Position numbers and translations under genes: made by a program. The notes beneath the pieces are model-generated. The model was not told where the DNA came from. It saw only the letters and a list, made by a program, of their open reading frames with translations, and ran no database searches. This document shows positions 1 to 10,980 of a stretch of DNA of 64,000 nt, in pieces. This DNA is from Sycon ciliatum. Its lineage: Eukaryota > Porifera > Calcarea > Leucosolenida > Sycettidae. Each line of letters starts with the position of its first letter. Position 1 is the first letter of the stretch. Location: contig NC_088645.1 in NCBI RefSeq assembly GCF_964019385.1, forward strand, positions 22,527,921 to 22,591,920, read 5' to 3'.

Positions 1-417
1 CGGTTTTTCCGCCGACTTGAATTCTCAATTGATTGACTCACGACTGCCATCCAGAGCACACGAGAAGTCCATCGAACCGTCTACTCGGCAAACCTGCAAG
101 AAAGCACCACTCCCTGCTAAATACACAGTGTTTTGGGAAATTCACCCCTCATTAGTTGAGCTTGAGTAGGCTGAGGAAGATTGTGCCTGAAGAGCACCAC
201 TTATATAGTGCTGTCCAGGCACAAACATCACCAGGGATACAAACTTACAGAGAGGCTTCGTTTCCAGCGTGACAAACACCTCGTGAACACCAGATAGCAG
301 CGTGAGTCAGTGTCGCTTATGGAGGTGCTAAACAAGCGCTGAGGACCGTTGGCCATTCACAACGTTGTTGCCTCCAAACCATGTAATTCGCAAGCCCGCG
401 CTAGGGACAACAATGTG
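1..417. repeat. Dispersed repeat A, copy 1 (left end outside window)
   Basis: About 410 bp that recur with roughly 90% identity at 10505-10918. The match starts at the window edge and stops near 417, where the two loci diverge directly after a shared GACAACAAT. No coding potential is evident. The right junction cuts into the membrane-protein gene copy at 401-724, so the repeat, or the rearrangement that placed it, disrupts that gene. The class of repeat is unknown. Confidence 0.75.
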
Positions 418-724
418 AAGAGGGAGAGTGACGGGATTGTAGAAACGACCTGGGAATCGGTTGACTCACGCGGAAGGAACTACGTTCTAATATTCCAAAT
501 TCCCAATTCGAAGTGTCTGGTGCAGAAGACTTTTGTGACCGTTTCGTGACATTACCAGAGATAAACTCGGGGTATTCCACTGTACACGGAGCCGATCTCC
601 GCCGTCTTATGCATAGTGCTATTAGGAAAGTGACGAGTGTACCCAAAACCGTGACAAGGATAAGCTCAGTGCGGATACTGCTGCCGCTGGTCATAAGATG
701 ACTGGTGATTTGTGTCGATGTCAT
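401..724 (-). pseudogene. Truncated copy of a one-pass membrane protein family
   Basis: The frame encodes 107 residues. A short N-terminus rich in Ser/Thr is followed by a hydrophobic segment (about residues 20-40, starting TELILVTVLGTLVTFLIALC), then an RRRRSAPC stop-transfer sequence and a hydrophilic tail. The first ~97 residues align with the intact paralogue at 6152-6997, including the tail motif QPIPRSFLQS. The reading frame is kept while silent positions differ, which suggests past protein-level constraint. After SPS the homology stops and the last few codons and the stop come from repeat A. I do not recognise the family. The call of a truncated pseudogene is inference. Confidence 0.55.
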
Positions 725-726
725 TG

Positions 727-1346
727 CTGTGAAGAAGACATAGTATGCACAATATCGGAGAGGTAGTTGAGGAGGGAGATAAGGTCATAGCCAGACAGCA
801 ATGCTTGAAACGTGTGGCGTACGTCGCAAGCGCGAATATCAGCAGGGAGAGAGTTCCATGTGGTACTGCCAACAAAGGCGATAGAGCTACGGCCTGAGGA
901 ACCAAGGAGGAACGGCACTCTGAGCAGCTGGCTGACCTGACCACGCGTGACACAACTTCTGTCCACATCCGTGGCAATGAGGGAATAGTAGGATGTGAAC
1001 AGTGAGCTGGCTCTGCCATGAAGGCAGCGGAAGACGAAGAGAAGCAGACGTTGCAAGTACAGCTTGTGGAGCTGAGGCATTGATAGTCTGGCAAATAGGA
1101 GAGCAGTGGGAGTTGGAAGACGGCTCGTATGCTAGACTTAGCAATGCGTAGCAGTCGATGTAGGAGCAGTTTGGATAGAGCGGGATAGAAAAAGTTTGAG
1201 GCATAGCAGAGAACAGACTGGATCACACTCATGTACCCGGCCCGGCGGACATTGAGTGAAAGGCACCGTCCATGGCGCCAAAGCTGCCCGATTGTAGTAG
1301 CAGTCTTGCTGGCAATAAAGTCCACTTGGGGCTTCCAGGACAGTCG
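727..1346 (-). mobile_element. Non-LTR retrotransposon (LINE) RT C-terminal fragment
   Basis: Minus-strand translation gives the region after the RT palm of a LINE polyprotein, split over two frames with a shift near 1085. Upstream it reads GQLWRHGRCLSLNVRRAGY and ...LCYASNFFYPALS; downstream it ends with the signature TTWNSLPADIR, typical of the C-terminus of CR1/Jockey-type LINE proteins. It has no YADD box and no endonuclease, so it is a dead 5'-truncated copy. It abuts the upstream side of the membrane-protein gene copy at 401-724. Confidence 0.7.
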
Positions 1347-1400
1347 GTCATATAGTATCATATAGTATTGTGTTGATAAATATGACTTAGCACCTTCCAC

Positions 1401-1745
1401 GTTGGAAGGCTATTGGAGTGCGCATCCAAGATATGTTAGAGCTGTTAGCCAGCTGCGTCTAGTAGGCATTCAATTGCCTTGCCACGGTGATCAGGCGAAA
1501 GAGACCTTTAGTAATGACTAGATCACGAACAGTATACAAAGACTTGGTCAGGGCAAAACTGTTGGAGCAGATGGTATTAGCAGAGAAATGCTGTAATCGG
1601 ATTCTTGCGTCATCGCACCTTGGTTTTGCAAAATTAATTTTTCAACTCCGTACTGCACTTTGCCTGAGAACCACAATAATAACACAATCCCTTCTTTTCG
1701 CGCAGTTCACTTCCCCAACTGATCCTTTGAATTTGAAGTTCTTCC
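1401..1745. other. Unannotated spacer
   Basis: No gene or structured repeat recognised. The imperfect palindrome ccttccacgttggaagg near 1393 resembles palindromes in the foldback element at 7833-8226 and near 12929. Confidence 0.4.
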
Positions 1746-1759
1746 AATCCTTTCAAAAA

Positions 1760-2765
1760 TTATTGTTATTTTTATTAAATTATTGATAGGGCAATCCCAC
1801 AGGCCTAAGGCCTTCTTACAGGGTACCTTATATGTGCCGATACAAGGTAATGGAAGCGAGAAACAGATGTGCAAAGGCGAATTTCAGCAGGTAGAGAGTT
1901 CCAACAATCTAAGCCTAGAAAACTAAGAGAAAAAAAGACAATACCGATTTTAAGCAGCGGGAAGAGTAAGGGCTTTAGAAACTTGAGAGCGTGTGCAGGA
2001 GTTTGTGTGTGACGATGCACTGCGCAACGAAAAACAGCTAGAGAGAAGGGAGCCTTCTAGATCATTTAGCGAAAGGAAAATAGGAACAAAAAATCTGAGC
2101 TGATACGGAGCGGCCAGTGGGAGTAAATGGTTGCGTTTTTCTAGTGCACTGATGCTGTTGAAGCGAGTGAAGTTGAACACCGTGCGCGAGTCACTACTCA
2201 GGCAAACCAGGCGCTCATATTGACGCTCACGGAGGCAGTGAGCAAACGCATTCGACCCATACTCGAGGCGATGTGGGCACCAAAGTAAGGTGTTCATCCC
2301 AAATGATTCCAAGGTAGATCTACTTCACTTCAGGCAAAGGGGCAATTGAGGTGTTGTTCAGTTGAAGGCTAACGTCAGGTGTCAAGGGTGTGAACTTCGA
2401 CCTGAAGATTATGAACTGAGTCTTGTCCGGATTGACGCAGAGACCTCGTGCAGCCAGGAAATCACGAACCATGGTAATATCCTCAGCGAGATCGAGTGTG
2501 AGTTGGTTTAGGTCCTTGCCAGCTTTGTAGAGGGAAACATCGTCTGCGTATTGCCGTGCCTTCCAGTGCTTCGTTGCAGAGGGAAAATTACGAACTGATA
2601 TTTAAAGAGGGCCCTTGCGGCACACCTCTGTTTACTGCGTATGTGTCTCCCGGTGCTGTCTTCTTGACGACACACTGTTCCCGGTTCTGTAGGTACGTAA
2701 GGAACCAGTGCAAAGCTGTACCTCCAACAGCTTTGCACTTGTTCCTTACGTACTTTATGTCTCAA
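1760..2765 (-). mobile_element. LINE fragment with RT palm (YADD) and 3' end
   Basis: Read on the minus strand in several frames, this copy keeps the RT motif NRGVPQG (about 2630), the catalytic QYADDVSLY box (about 2536-2553), the thumb region with NPDKTQFIIF, and the C-terminal CWNSLPAEIR motif (about 1890). Multiple indels and an in-frame stop near 2330 make it inactive. Its 3' flank ends in an A-rich tail around 1760-1790 and shares an AGGCCTGTGG motif with the 3' UTR of the LINE at 3776-4776, so the two are probably related families. The exact LINE clade is not resolved. Confidence 0.75.
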
Positions 2766-2769
2766 TCAA

Positions 2770-3240
2770 ATGTTCGGCCAGAGCCATCATCAGGATCCTC
2801 ATGATGGCCACAAATTGGATTGAGATAATTATTAGGAATTTGCAGCTATGCGAACTATGTATTTTTATATTTTTTTATTCCAAACAATACATAGGTGGTG
2901 TAGCCAATGACCACTTTGCGTGGCGATTGCAGGGTTTTTATAGGCAACCACGGCTATTGGTTTGAGGCTGTTTTGTGCATATAAGATCAGTCTCTAAAAG
3001 TGCATACCTTACTCTGCGAACAGTGTTGAGTTGATCTCTCACCTGCTAGACCTCCACCTAGTTCACTGTCTCTGTTCGGGCTGTGAGCGCATTGGACCAA
3101 TTTGTCGACCTTCGGGTACTAACCAGTTTCAGACCAGCCACAGCTGTTTGCGCCACGTATGAAAGTTTTGCCGATCACAAATATCGCTTCCTTTCATCAA
3201 TGTAGACAATATTGAGCTTCCTGGAAAGCGCTGGAAAATC
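2770..3240. other. Unannotated spacer
   Basis: AT-rich stretch with an imperfect inverted repeat around the AGCTTTGCAC motif (about 2705-2745). No gene recognised. Confidence 0.35.
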
Positions 3241-3425
3241 GATAGCATACCAGTACAATTTTCACCAGCCACACAACAAGTACACTGGGGCTACTCGTAG
3301 TCTAGGGAGACACACCAAACACTGCAGATGCAATTTATTTGCAAACTACCTGGTGATCTGCAACATGTGATTTAGTCGGCGGAGATCTCTTTTGTAGCTT
3401 GAGCTGGAGCGCTAAAGAAAAGCCT
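3241..3425. repeat. Dispersed repeat B, copy 1
   Basis: About 185 bp with patchy similarity (shared blocks such as CATACCAGTACAA, AAGTACACTGG, GTCGGCGGAGATCT) to 8384-8560. Both copies have the same orientation. No coding signal; family unknown. Confidence 0.6.
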
Positions 3426-3775
3426 CCGCCCCGGGTAGTGTCATTCCATGGATTTGAGCGTCTGTTGCAAAACAACATAAGGGAGAGGATCCATGCCTGA
3501 CTTCACAGTGTCGCCGCATGCAAGGTGATGAATTCGCGGGATTGACACTTCCTGTTGAAGTCCAAGTTTCCTGTAGGACCGCCCTCGCGTCGACACAAAT
3601 AAGGATGGATCGTGATCCGAATCACTGGAGCTGACAGCTGACCACTTTCTGATGTGAAATGAACTTTTGATCCCTAAATTCGGTCCAGCGAAAGCCAAGT
3701 TACGAGAATTCCTGAAACAACAAATCAAAACCTCATACACACACCTAACCAACAACAAATGGTCCACCCCTCCAG
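3426..3775. other. Spacer upstream of LINE fragment
   Basis: Contains a 108-codon minus-strand open frame (3441-3767) with no recognisable domain and no homologous copy elsewhere in the window. I do not call it a gene. Confidence 0.3.
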
Positions 3776-4776
3776 GTCGCCACTGATAGGGTTCTGCAGT
3801 GGGCTGATTCAGTCGGAGGGTGCTTCAACCCTTCGAAGTCTTGCACCATGCAGTTCTCTCTTAGAAGTCGTGCAGAACGTGCCCACCCTACTCGTCCGAC
3901 TCCGCACCTGAGAATGCAGGGAGATGACGTGTCTGATGTAACGACTCACCGACACCTTGGGGTCATCTTGGACTCTAACCTCGACTTCACCAACCACGTC
4001 GCCACCATCACGACAAAGTTTCGCCAGCGAGCGGTCCTGCTGATCCACATGACCAAGCGTATCACCCCAGCCGTAGCCAGCCGCTTGTACACTGGATATG
4101 TTCGACCTGTGGTTGAATACGCCTCATCCCTCTGGCAATTTCAACTCTCCAGTGCTCAGGCTAGTACTACCCTTGAACGGCTACAGGCAAGAGTGGCACG
4201 TGTGATCCTGAGGAAGTATGGCGTGTACCCTCCTCAAACGGAGCCGAAAGCCTCAATTTTCGCGCACCTCAAGTGGCCCAGCCTCGCATGGCGAAGACAC
4301 ATTCAGTGCCTTCTTGAGCTCCACCACCTTATCAATAGCCAGATGACGACCCTGGAGGACCTAGGCTACTCAGTGTCAAACAGCGCCAGGCGCCCCCAAC
4401 ATCTACTCCCACCTGCTAGAGCCAGCACACACACCCGTGCCACCTTTCTCTTTGTCACCACTGCCACATGGAACTCCCTCCCGGCTGCCATTCGTACTGT
4501 ATCCAGCCCAAAATGTTTTACCGATCTTGTCCGCACACACTTTGCTATCACCCGTTATGAGCCCTCTGGTTTCATTCCACGTAGAGTAGCGATGTCATAG
4601 AGCACTGTGTTATATTACTACCACCCCGCATCATTCGATTTCCTATTTTTATTTTTCTCCTCAGCTTCTTCTTCATAAGCTGTTGACGGAGACTCCTTCG
4701 ATTTAGGCTAAGGCCTGTGGAGAATCCATAAATACAAAATTTTAATACAAATACAAAAAATACAAATACAAATAAT
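3776..4776 (+). mobile_element. LINE 3' fragment: RT thumb/C-terminus, 3' UTR and tail
   Basis: A single open frame runs from about 3776 to the stop at 4600 and encodes the part of a LINE polyprotein downstream of the RT active site: WADSVGGCFNPSKSCTM (thumb), HLGVILDSNLDF, YTGYVRPVVEYASSLW, and the terminal ATWNSLPAAIR motif. The frame is intact, so this copy is younger than the two minus-strand ones. A 130-bp 3' UTR follows, with TAGGCTAAGGCCTGTGG, and then an AATACA-type microsatellite-like tail (4728-4776), as in LINEs that end in short tandem repeats rather than poly(A). The 5' truncation falls inside the RT domain. The CR1/L2/Jockey group is likely but not resolved. Confidence 0.8.
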
Positions 4777-5181
4777 CACAAAGGTAAATAAGCCCATAAT
4801 ATCCTCTTGATAATTACTATACATGTACAATCATGTACTGGTACATGGAGGTTTACAAAAACAGCACACTAAGGCAAGGGTGCAGATAACCAGCAATCGC
4901 GCGATATGTTGCCACAACTATGCAACGAAGGGAGGAAATAATTTTTCATTGGAAAGTTGCTGAAGAATCTGCAAACTATTGCGAACGTCGCAACCTCCAT
5001 TTACTCCCCAGCGATTAAAGCCATGAATGATTCGACCTATTTGCGACCTGACGCATTTCACACAAATAGCGACGGACTGGATAGAATCGCTAAAATCTGT
5101 CGGCAGGCAGGTAATCAATTTCTTTCTGTCCGAAGAAACCAGAAAGGCTGGGCAGAGCCATATCTCCAAGTCCACTAAAAT
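4777..5181. other. Unannotated spacer
   Basis: No gene recognised. Short overlapping frames on both strands look random. Confidence 0.35.
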
Positions 5182-5862
5182 TCTGCAGAGAGATTTCCGT
5201 TGGCGTCTACAACAAACATGTAATGGTTGCACAACTTGCGGACTCCTTGGAACTGGAAGACACCTCAAAATGGTCCCAAATTATGACTGAATGTTTTGGG
5301 ACCAAAAGCAAGCGCTCGTACAGCGTGCACAACAGAACTGTATTGCGAAAACTTTTATAAATTTCAAGGGCGATAATGGAGACGACATACGGCGTTATTG
5401 ACAGACAGACGGACAGAAACTATTGTTATACCTTACGATGTTGAGATCCAGTGAATAAAAAAGGAACAAGAGTACATTATTAGAAACTAGAAGATAAAAG
5501 TGGAAAGAGTGAGAACTTGCACAGAAGAGCCCTCAGATTGAGAATGTGCAAGAAGAGGAGAATGGGGATAATTATTTTACTGTTAGAGTTATACTCAGTT
5601 ACCGACTGAGGTTTCCGCATGTGTAGGAACGCCATCACCCTGAAGGATGAAGGCGCTGATGCAGCTACTGAAGCGGTTGGAGGTGAATAGATCGGACCCA
5701 ACACTCAGTGGTCGAAGACCAAAAGTCCCATCCGGTGCATCCATGAGAATTATGCAGAGACTGTAATCACAGTTCGCGTGATACTAATCTGGAGACCAAA
5801 TTGCCGCATTCGTAGGAATGCTATCACCCTGTATGGATCAAGGCACAGGTGCAGCTTCTAAC
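5182..5862 (+). repeat. Dispersed repeat C, copy 1
   Basis: About 680 bp, collinear with 13172-13818 (shared blocks GTCTACAACAAA, GGAACTGGAA, ACCTTACGATGTTGAGATCC, GGAACAAGAGTACATTA) and in part with 62815-62950. It contains two related segments around CGCCATCACCCTGAAGGATG and GCTATCACCCTGTATGGATC, so the repeat is internally duplicated. No long conserved reading frame. Probably a non-autonomous transposon or LTR remnant. Confidence 0.7.
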
Positions 5863-6151
5863 GTTAAAGCATGAGAATAAAGTGAGTATTTGAATCGGCT
5901 TTAGAGAATTACAGGATCATTCTACTAATTATGGTGTGTGTGAGCCCAGAACAACTGTGAGCTACAGGAATGCTGGTTTATGATACACTTGATTCGTTAA
6001 ACAAGGTCTTTCAACTTCTGAAGATGCTGCAGAAGGTGGCCAGGCAGTGATTTCCACGGGGCATTCCCACTGTATGCGACCGGGCATATGGCAATGTTTA
6101 GTGATGAGGAAGGCAGAGGTGATGAGATTCGAAAATGTTTAGATGTATCAC

Positions 6152-6997
6152 TTAGAGAATGTGCATTGAGCGGGATCTGACTGTGCATTGAGCGGGATCT
6201 GACGCCCTAGGCACATTAGAGTGCCCTTCGTAGTGCTGAGCACGTGTGCCGTCACGTGTGCTGTCACGTGTGCTGTCACTTGCCTGTTCCACGTCACATG
6301 TGGACAGTTCCTGTGTAACTTGAGGTTCGGTGATGCTTGGTTGGTCCCGATCATGTGAGGGAAAGGATGCAGGGATAGAGGGAGAAGGAGAGGGTTGGCG
6401 GAGAGAGGGAGAGTGAGATGGTTGGTGGATAGAAGTAGAATGAGAGGGTTGAGGAATTAAGGGAGAGGGTTGAGGGATGGAGGGAGAAGGTTCAGGGATA
6501 GAGCGAGAGTAACAGAATTGTCGAAAAGACTTCGGAATTGGTTGACTCACAGGGAAGGAATTACATTCCGGTAATCCTTGGTATAAGGGTTTCCAGAGGG
6601 AGGGAGAGTGATAATGTTCAGGGATTGAAGGAGAGTGAGAGGGTTGGGGGATAGAGGAAGAGTGAGAGGGTTGAAGAATTAAGGGAGAGGGTTGAGGGAT
6701 GGAGGGAGAGTGACTGGATTGTAGAAACGACTTCGGAATCGGTTGACCCACAGTGAAGGAACCACATCCCCGTGATTTTGTGTACATCATATGGTTTGGT
6801 GCTGAAGACCATTTATTCATATCATCAAAGTCATCTCGGGGATTATCCACTGGACAAGGAGCTGATCTGCGGCGTTTTACGCATAGTGCTATTAGGAAAG
6901 TTACGAGTGTACCCAATAGCGTGGCAAGGATTAGCTCAGTGCCGATACTGCTGCTGCTGCTGTTCGGTACATGACTGGTGTTTAGTGCTGACGTCAT
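6152..6997 (-). CDS. Proline/serine-rich one-pass membrane protein, unknown family
   Basis: An uninterrupted 281-codon frame begins with ATG at 6997. The predicted protein has a short extracellular-type N-terminus (about 21 residues, poly-Ser), one hydrophobic span (ELILATLLGTLVTFLIALC, about residues 21-39), a basic VKRRRSAPC border and a long cytoplasm-like tail. The tail carries many short units such as QPSHSPSIPQPS and two copies of QPIPKSF, then a charged C-terminus. There is no cleavable signal peptide, so a type III or signal-anchor topology is likely. A second copy (401-724) conserves the membrane span, the RRRRSAPC border and the QPIP motif, which argues that this is a real gene family and not a chance frame. 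The Ser/Pro units suggest a flexible phospho-regulated or SH3/WW-binding tail, but that is inference. No splice sites were evaluated; function unknown. Confidence 0.55.
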   Translation of the reverse strand: MTSALNTSHVPNSSSSSIGTELILATLLGTLVTFLIALCVKRRRSAPCPVDNPRDDFDDMNKWSSAPNHMMYTKSRGCGSFTVGQPIPKSFLQSSHSPSIPQPSPLILQPSHSSSIPQPSHSPSIPEHYHSPSLWKPLYQGLPECNSFPVSQPIPKSFRQFCYSRSIPEPSPSIPQPSPLIPQPSHSTSIHQPSHSPSLRQPSPSPSIPASFPSHDRDQPSITEPQVTQELSTCDVEQASDSTRDSTRDGTRAQHYEGHSNVPRASDPAQCTVRSRSMHIL

Positions 6998-7152
6998 AGC
7001 TGGTGACTACGCGGTACCTGTGGGGTTGGACAAGATACCCAAACGTTGAAAAAATCACTACAGCGACAATCAAGAGTACTAATTGTGCGTTATTATTATC
7101 AGCACCTTCTTCACGCTGGCAACAATGCAATATTATACATGTTCACAGCATG

Positions 7153-7832
7153 CTCAATCTGCGGACAGAACTGTTTCGTCCTTTGTGGACTCGTCAGCGC
7201 AGCACAGAGGAAATGAGGCCGAACCTGATAGCAATGGAAATAAAAATTTCCAATCAGGCCCGAACGTACCTTGCCAGCGTGCTCAAACTGACAAGTCAGT
7301 GAGCTCTGCATAACGCAAACAGCAAAGGCCCCGCGCAAGAGTGCTCAACTGCTAAAAGAGCAGGAGCGAAATACTCAATCTGCGGACAGAACTGTTTCGT
7401 CCTTTGTGGACTCGTCAGCGCAGCACAGAGGAAATGAGGCCGAACCTGATAGCAATGGAAATAAACATTTCCAATCAGGCCCGAACGTACCTTGCCAGCG
7501 TGCTCAAACTGACAAGTCAGTGAGCTCTGCATAACGCAAACAGCAAAGGCCCCGCGCAAGAGTGCTCAACTGCTAAAAGAGCAGGAGCGAAATACTCAAT
7601 CTGCGGACAGAACTGTTTCGTCCTTTGTGGACTCGTCAGCGCAGCACAGAGGAAATGAGGCCGAACCTGATAGCAATGGAAATAAAAATTTCCAATCAGG
7701 CCCGAACGTACCTTGCCAGAGTGCTCAAACTGACAAGTCAGTGAGCTCCGCATAACGCAAACAGCAAAGGCACTACCCCACGCAAGAGTGCTCAACTGCT
7801 ACAAGAGCAGGAGCGAAATACTCAATCTGCGG
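7153..7832. repeat. 221-bp tandem repeat, three units plus start of a fourth
   Basis: Units begin at 7153, 7374 and 7595 with CTCAATCTGCGGACAGAACT and are more than 95% identical. A fourth begins at 7821 and is cut after 12 bp by the foldback element. The third unit has a short insertion near its end. The period is not a multiple of three, and the repeated minus-strand open frames are a by-product of the repeat. Confidence 0.9.
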
Positions 7833-8226
7833 GTTATGACAAACTGTCCACTAACGTAACCAGATCTTATACAGTCAGCGAGTGCGACAGTATGGCACAA
7901 AACTGACAAAAAAGTACTGAGACATTCGGCGACCTGACTACTAGCTCCAACACGTCTCCAAGGCGCAAACCAATAACATTCCAACTTGGAAGGCTCAAGT
8001 TCGGAAAGGTCCAAGAGGGGAAGGAAAGCGCAACTGCTTGCCCTCTTGGACCTTTCCGAACCTGAGCCTTCCAAGTTGGAAGGCTGTTGATTTGCGCCTT
8101 GGAGAAGTGTTGGAGCTAGTAGTCAGGTCGCCGAATGTCTCAGTGCTCCTTGTCAGTTTGTGCCATATTGTCGCCCTCGCTGACTGTATAAGATCTGGTT
8201 ACGTTGGTGGACAGTTGTCTTAACTC
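7833..8226. mobile_element. Foldback (long inverted-repeat) element
   Basis: The left arm 7833-8025 is the imperfect reverse complement of the right arm 8040-8226, for example AACGTAACCAGATCTTATAC against GTATAAGATCTGGTTACGTT, and GGTCCAAGAGG against CCTCTTGGACC. The spacer is about 15 bp. The element would fold into a single hairpin of about 185 bp. Outer ends read TTATGACAAACTGTCCA and TGGACAGTTGTCTTAA. No transposase. It interrupts the fourth unit of the 221-bp tandem array, so it inserted after the array formed. Confidence 0.85.
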
Positions 8227-8383
8227 GTAAAATTTTTTCCTTTTCCTTTTTTCATTAAAATGAATTACTTGAATTTATTCTCGGTGAATGTGTAATCACC
8301 TCATTGAGTTCATTGAGTTGGTTGATTTCTATAGCGCCTCCTAATACTAAAGCCGGTTCAATGCCTCTGTGCAATTGGAGCAT

Positions 8384-8560
8384 ACCAGTACAAATTCATT
8401 ATCCACGTTGCAAGTACACTGGTTCTATACAGAACCCGTATACCAAGCAGACATACCAAACAGTACTTTGAGTTCCTTTTTTCAAAATCCCTGACTCTGT
8501 ATGACTTGTCGGCGGAGATCTAATTCTTGTAGCTGAGCTTGAGGACTAAAGAACAGCACG
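8384..8560. repeat. Dispersed repeat B, copy 2
   Basis: Same-orientation partner of 3241-3425, about 70% similar by eye. No coding signal. Confidence 0.6.
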
Positions 8561-8689
8561 ATCTTGCAGCTTCATAAGACGACCACTGCCGAGCATCAAT
8601 GTTCATCGGACCATCCATGGCATGGATAAAATTAATGAAGTCGGCGACTGAATGACATTCAAGGCCATGGCGTTCATCGACACCTACAG

Positions 8690-8870
8690 TCAACTTCGCG
8701 TATAACGACACTCGGCGGGTCATCAGAAAAGTGTCTTTATTCGCGAAGTGTCGTTATACCCGAAGTCCCATTATATGTATTACAGTTGAATGGGACTTTG
8801 CTCTGGGCATGGAATTTCTGTCGTTATTCGCGAATTGTCGTTATATCCGCAGTCGTTATTAGCGAAATAA
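8690..8870. repeat. Short internal repeats of a TCGTTATA motif
   Basis: Several near-copies of CGCGAAGTGTCGTTATA / CGCGAATTGTCGTTATA lie in direct and inverted order, interleaved with AAGTCCCATT / AATGGGACTT inverted segments. This resembles the end of a degenerate DNA transposon, but clear termini and a target duplication are not visible. Confidence 0.4.
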
Positions 8871-10436
8871 TTAGTTAAATGCTTTTTGGAGTACTGCTGA
8901 TTCATTCAGCGCACACTCCGCGAGTCGCCAAACCTCCAGGCTCCGGGTACATGTACATGACTGCACTTCACTGCTGAAGCTGATTTACACCTGTGTGTAT
9001 GCAAGCAAAACTTGCCACATGCAAGCAGAGGAGCTGCTCATCGTCAAAGTCCAGTCACTCTGCATGGCGAGAACGAATAATGCAGCACTGAACAGTCATA
9101 AGGAAACATCCTATTGTCTTATGCCCGGCTCACACTAAACTTGTAGGCCAATTTTTCGGCCCATGCTCCAACACCGACTCCGAGGATTATTATGAAATCG
9201 AAGGACTCTGCATGTGTCGGAGCGGTCCGTGGGAAACACGCAGCTGTTCACACGCACCGTGGAGAGCATTTTCTGTGGAGATGAGCGGAAATGAAAAATT
9301 ACACTAGCTACAAGGCTAAAGGCGTGAAACGTCTAGCCTCTAGTACCGATCCAGTGCAGCCAGCTCACCATCTGCACCCACACTCTCTGCTATCATGGCT
9401 CAACCAAGTGCAAGCACTAAATATAATTTAATTGACAGTGGATACATGTACTTGGCCGAACACCCGTACGACAAGAAACTCGCCGACGATTTGTTGGAAA
9501 CTTGCAGGACGACACTGTCAACATGAGGCAATTTTCTCCACGATCTCGAGGAATTTTCGTACGAGTCCATGTCTGCCGCAAGATTGGCCTAATGTCAACC
9601 AGGCATGTACATGTACATGTATCTCTCCCTTGCATACTATACATGTGTTATGTATAAGCCAAGCTTGCCAAATCTCCAAGTGTATGCGCACGTTGCCATA
9701 GCGACCAGAGCAGTGATGACACGCGGTTTGCTTAGCTCCCAGAAAGAAAAGGTCGAAGACTGCAGAATTTCGTCAATTTTCAACTGGTCTATTGTATTCA
9801 CGAAGTGAAAGAAGGGCTGTGTTCAATGCTGTTAGTGCCATTAACTGCTTATTTGTAGTCCTCTCGGTTGTGTACTGGGACGTGACACGGGCAGGAGAAA
9901 GCTGGAGTCCGGAGACATCAGCAGACAAGCGGAAATAGTGACCAACAAGTGCTGGAATCTTGGTTAGGATTAATGAGCCGTTCAGCATTTACCCGCATCT
10001 AGAATGATGCCGTTTGCTCTTTCCACTTCCTGAAGATTGCTGTGATGCTTTCTGGCGACTCTCCTACATTGTATTTCTTTTAACATCTTCTGAAGACAGG
10101 TGAAACGGTTGGTGGAGATTAACGAACGAAATTATGTCTCACCTTTTTGGAAGTTTGCCGAAACTTTCTCCGGGGAGATGCAGTACACGAAGCTTCTCGC
10201 TCCAGATACACCGACATACCGACATGGGCACAGACAGGAGCACGCACAGTGAGGGACAGTAGGCCACAGCTAGGTGTGAACCGGGATGCAGAAGAACACT
10301 ACTTCGGAGTAGGAGCACCAACTGGGGGACAGGCCCAAGGAGGAAAGAATGAGTACATTCGGCTAACAAACAAAAAAAGCCAGGACAAACATCACTTTGG
10401 ACCGTCAGATTTATTTATCTGGATTGAGATAACAAT
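8871..10436. other. Unannotated spacer
   Basis: No gene, RNA or structured repeat recognised apart from short CATGTA-rich runs. Open frames on both strands are short and lack domains. Confidence 0.35.
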
Positions 10437-10980
10437 AATGAAGAGGTTGGTGCGACTTCGGCGATAGTAGGGGAAGAATGTGTTGTTCCCTACATGGGAA
10501 CTCGCGGTTTTCCCGCCGACTTGAATTCTCGATTGATTGACTCACGACTGCCATCCAGAGCACACGAGAAGTCCATCGAACCGTCTACTCGGCAGACCTG
10601 CAGGAATGCACCACTCCTTGCTCAATACACAGTGTTTTGGGAAATTCACCCCTCATTAGTTGAGCTTGAGTAGGCTGAGGAAGATTGTGCCTGAAGAGCA
10701 CCACTTAGAATGCTCTCCGAGCACAAACATCATCAGGGATACAAACGTACAGAGAGGCTTCGTTTCCAGAGTGACAATCACCTCGTGAACACCAGATAGC
10801 AGCGCGAGTCAGTGTCGCTCATGGAGGTGTTGAACAAGCGCTGAGGACCGTTGGCAATTCACAACATTGTTGCCTCCAAACCATCTAATTCGCAAGCCTG
10901 CGCTGGGGACAACAATTCGAAGAAGAGGTTGGTGCGACTTCGGCGATAGTAGGGGAAGAGTGTGTTGCTCCCTACATGGG
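10437..10980. repeat. Dispersed repeat A, copy 2, flanked by 60-bp direct repeats
   Basis: The core 10505-10918 matches 1-417. It is bracketed by two ~60-bp direct repeats (GAAGAGGTTGGTGCGACTTC..., 10438-10497 and 10922-10981), the pattern expected for a tandemly repeated unit or a composite insertion. No coding signal. Confidence 0.75.

Noticed and set aside
3441..3767. 108-codon minus-strand frame
   Set aside because: No domain, no paralogue, no splice or start context supporting a gene.
6753..7338. Short overlapping frames on the plus strand opposite the membrane-protein gene and in the 221-bp array
   Set aside because: Antisense or repeat-derived shadows without conserved features.
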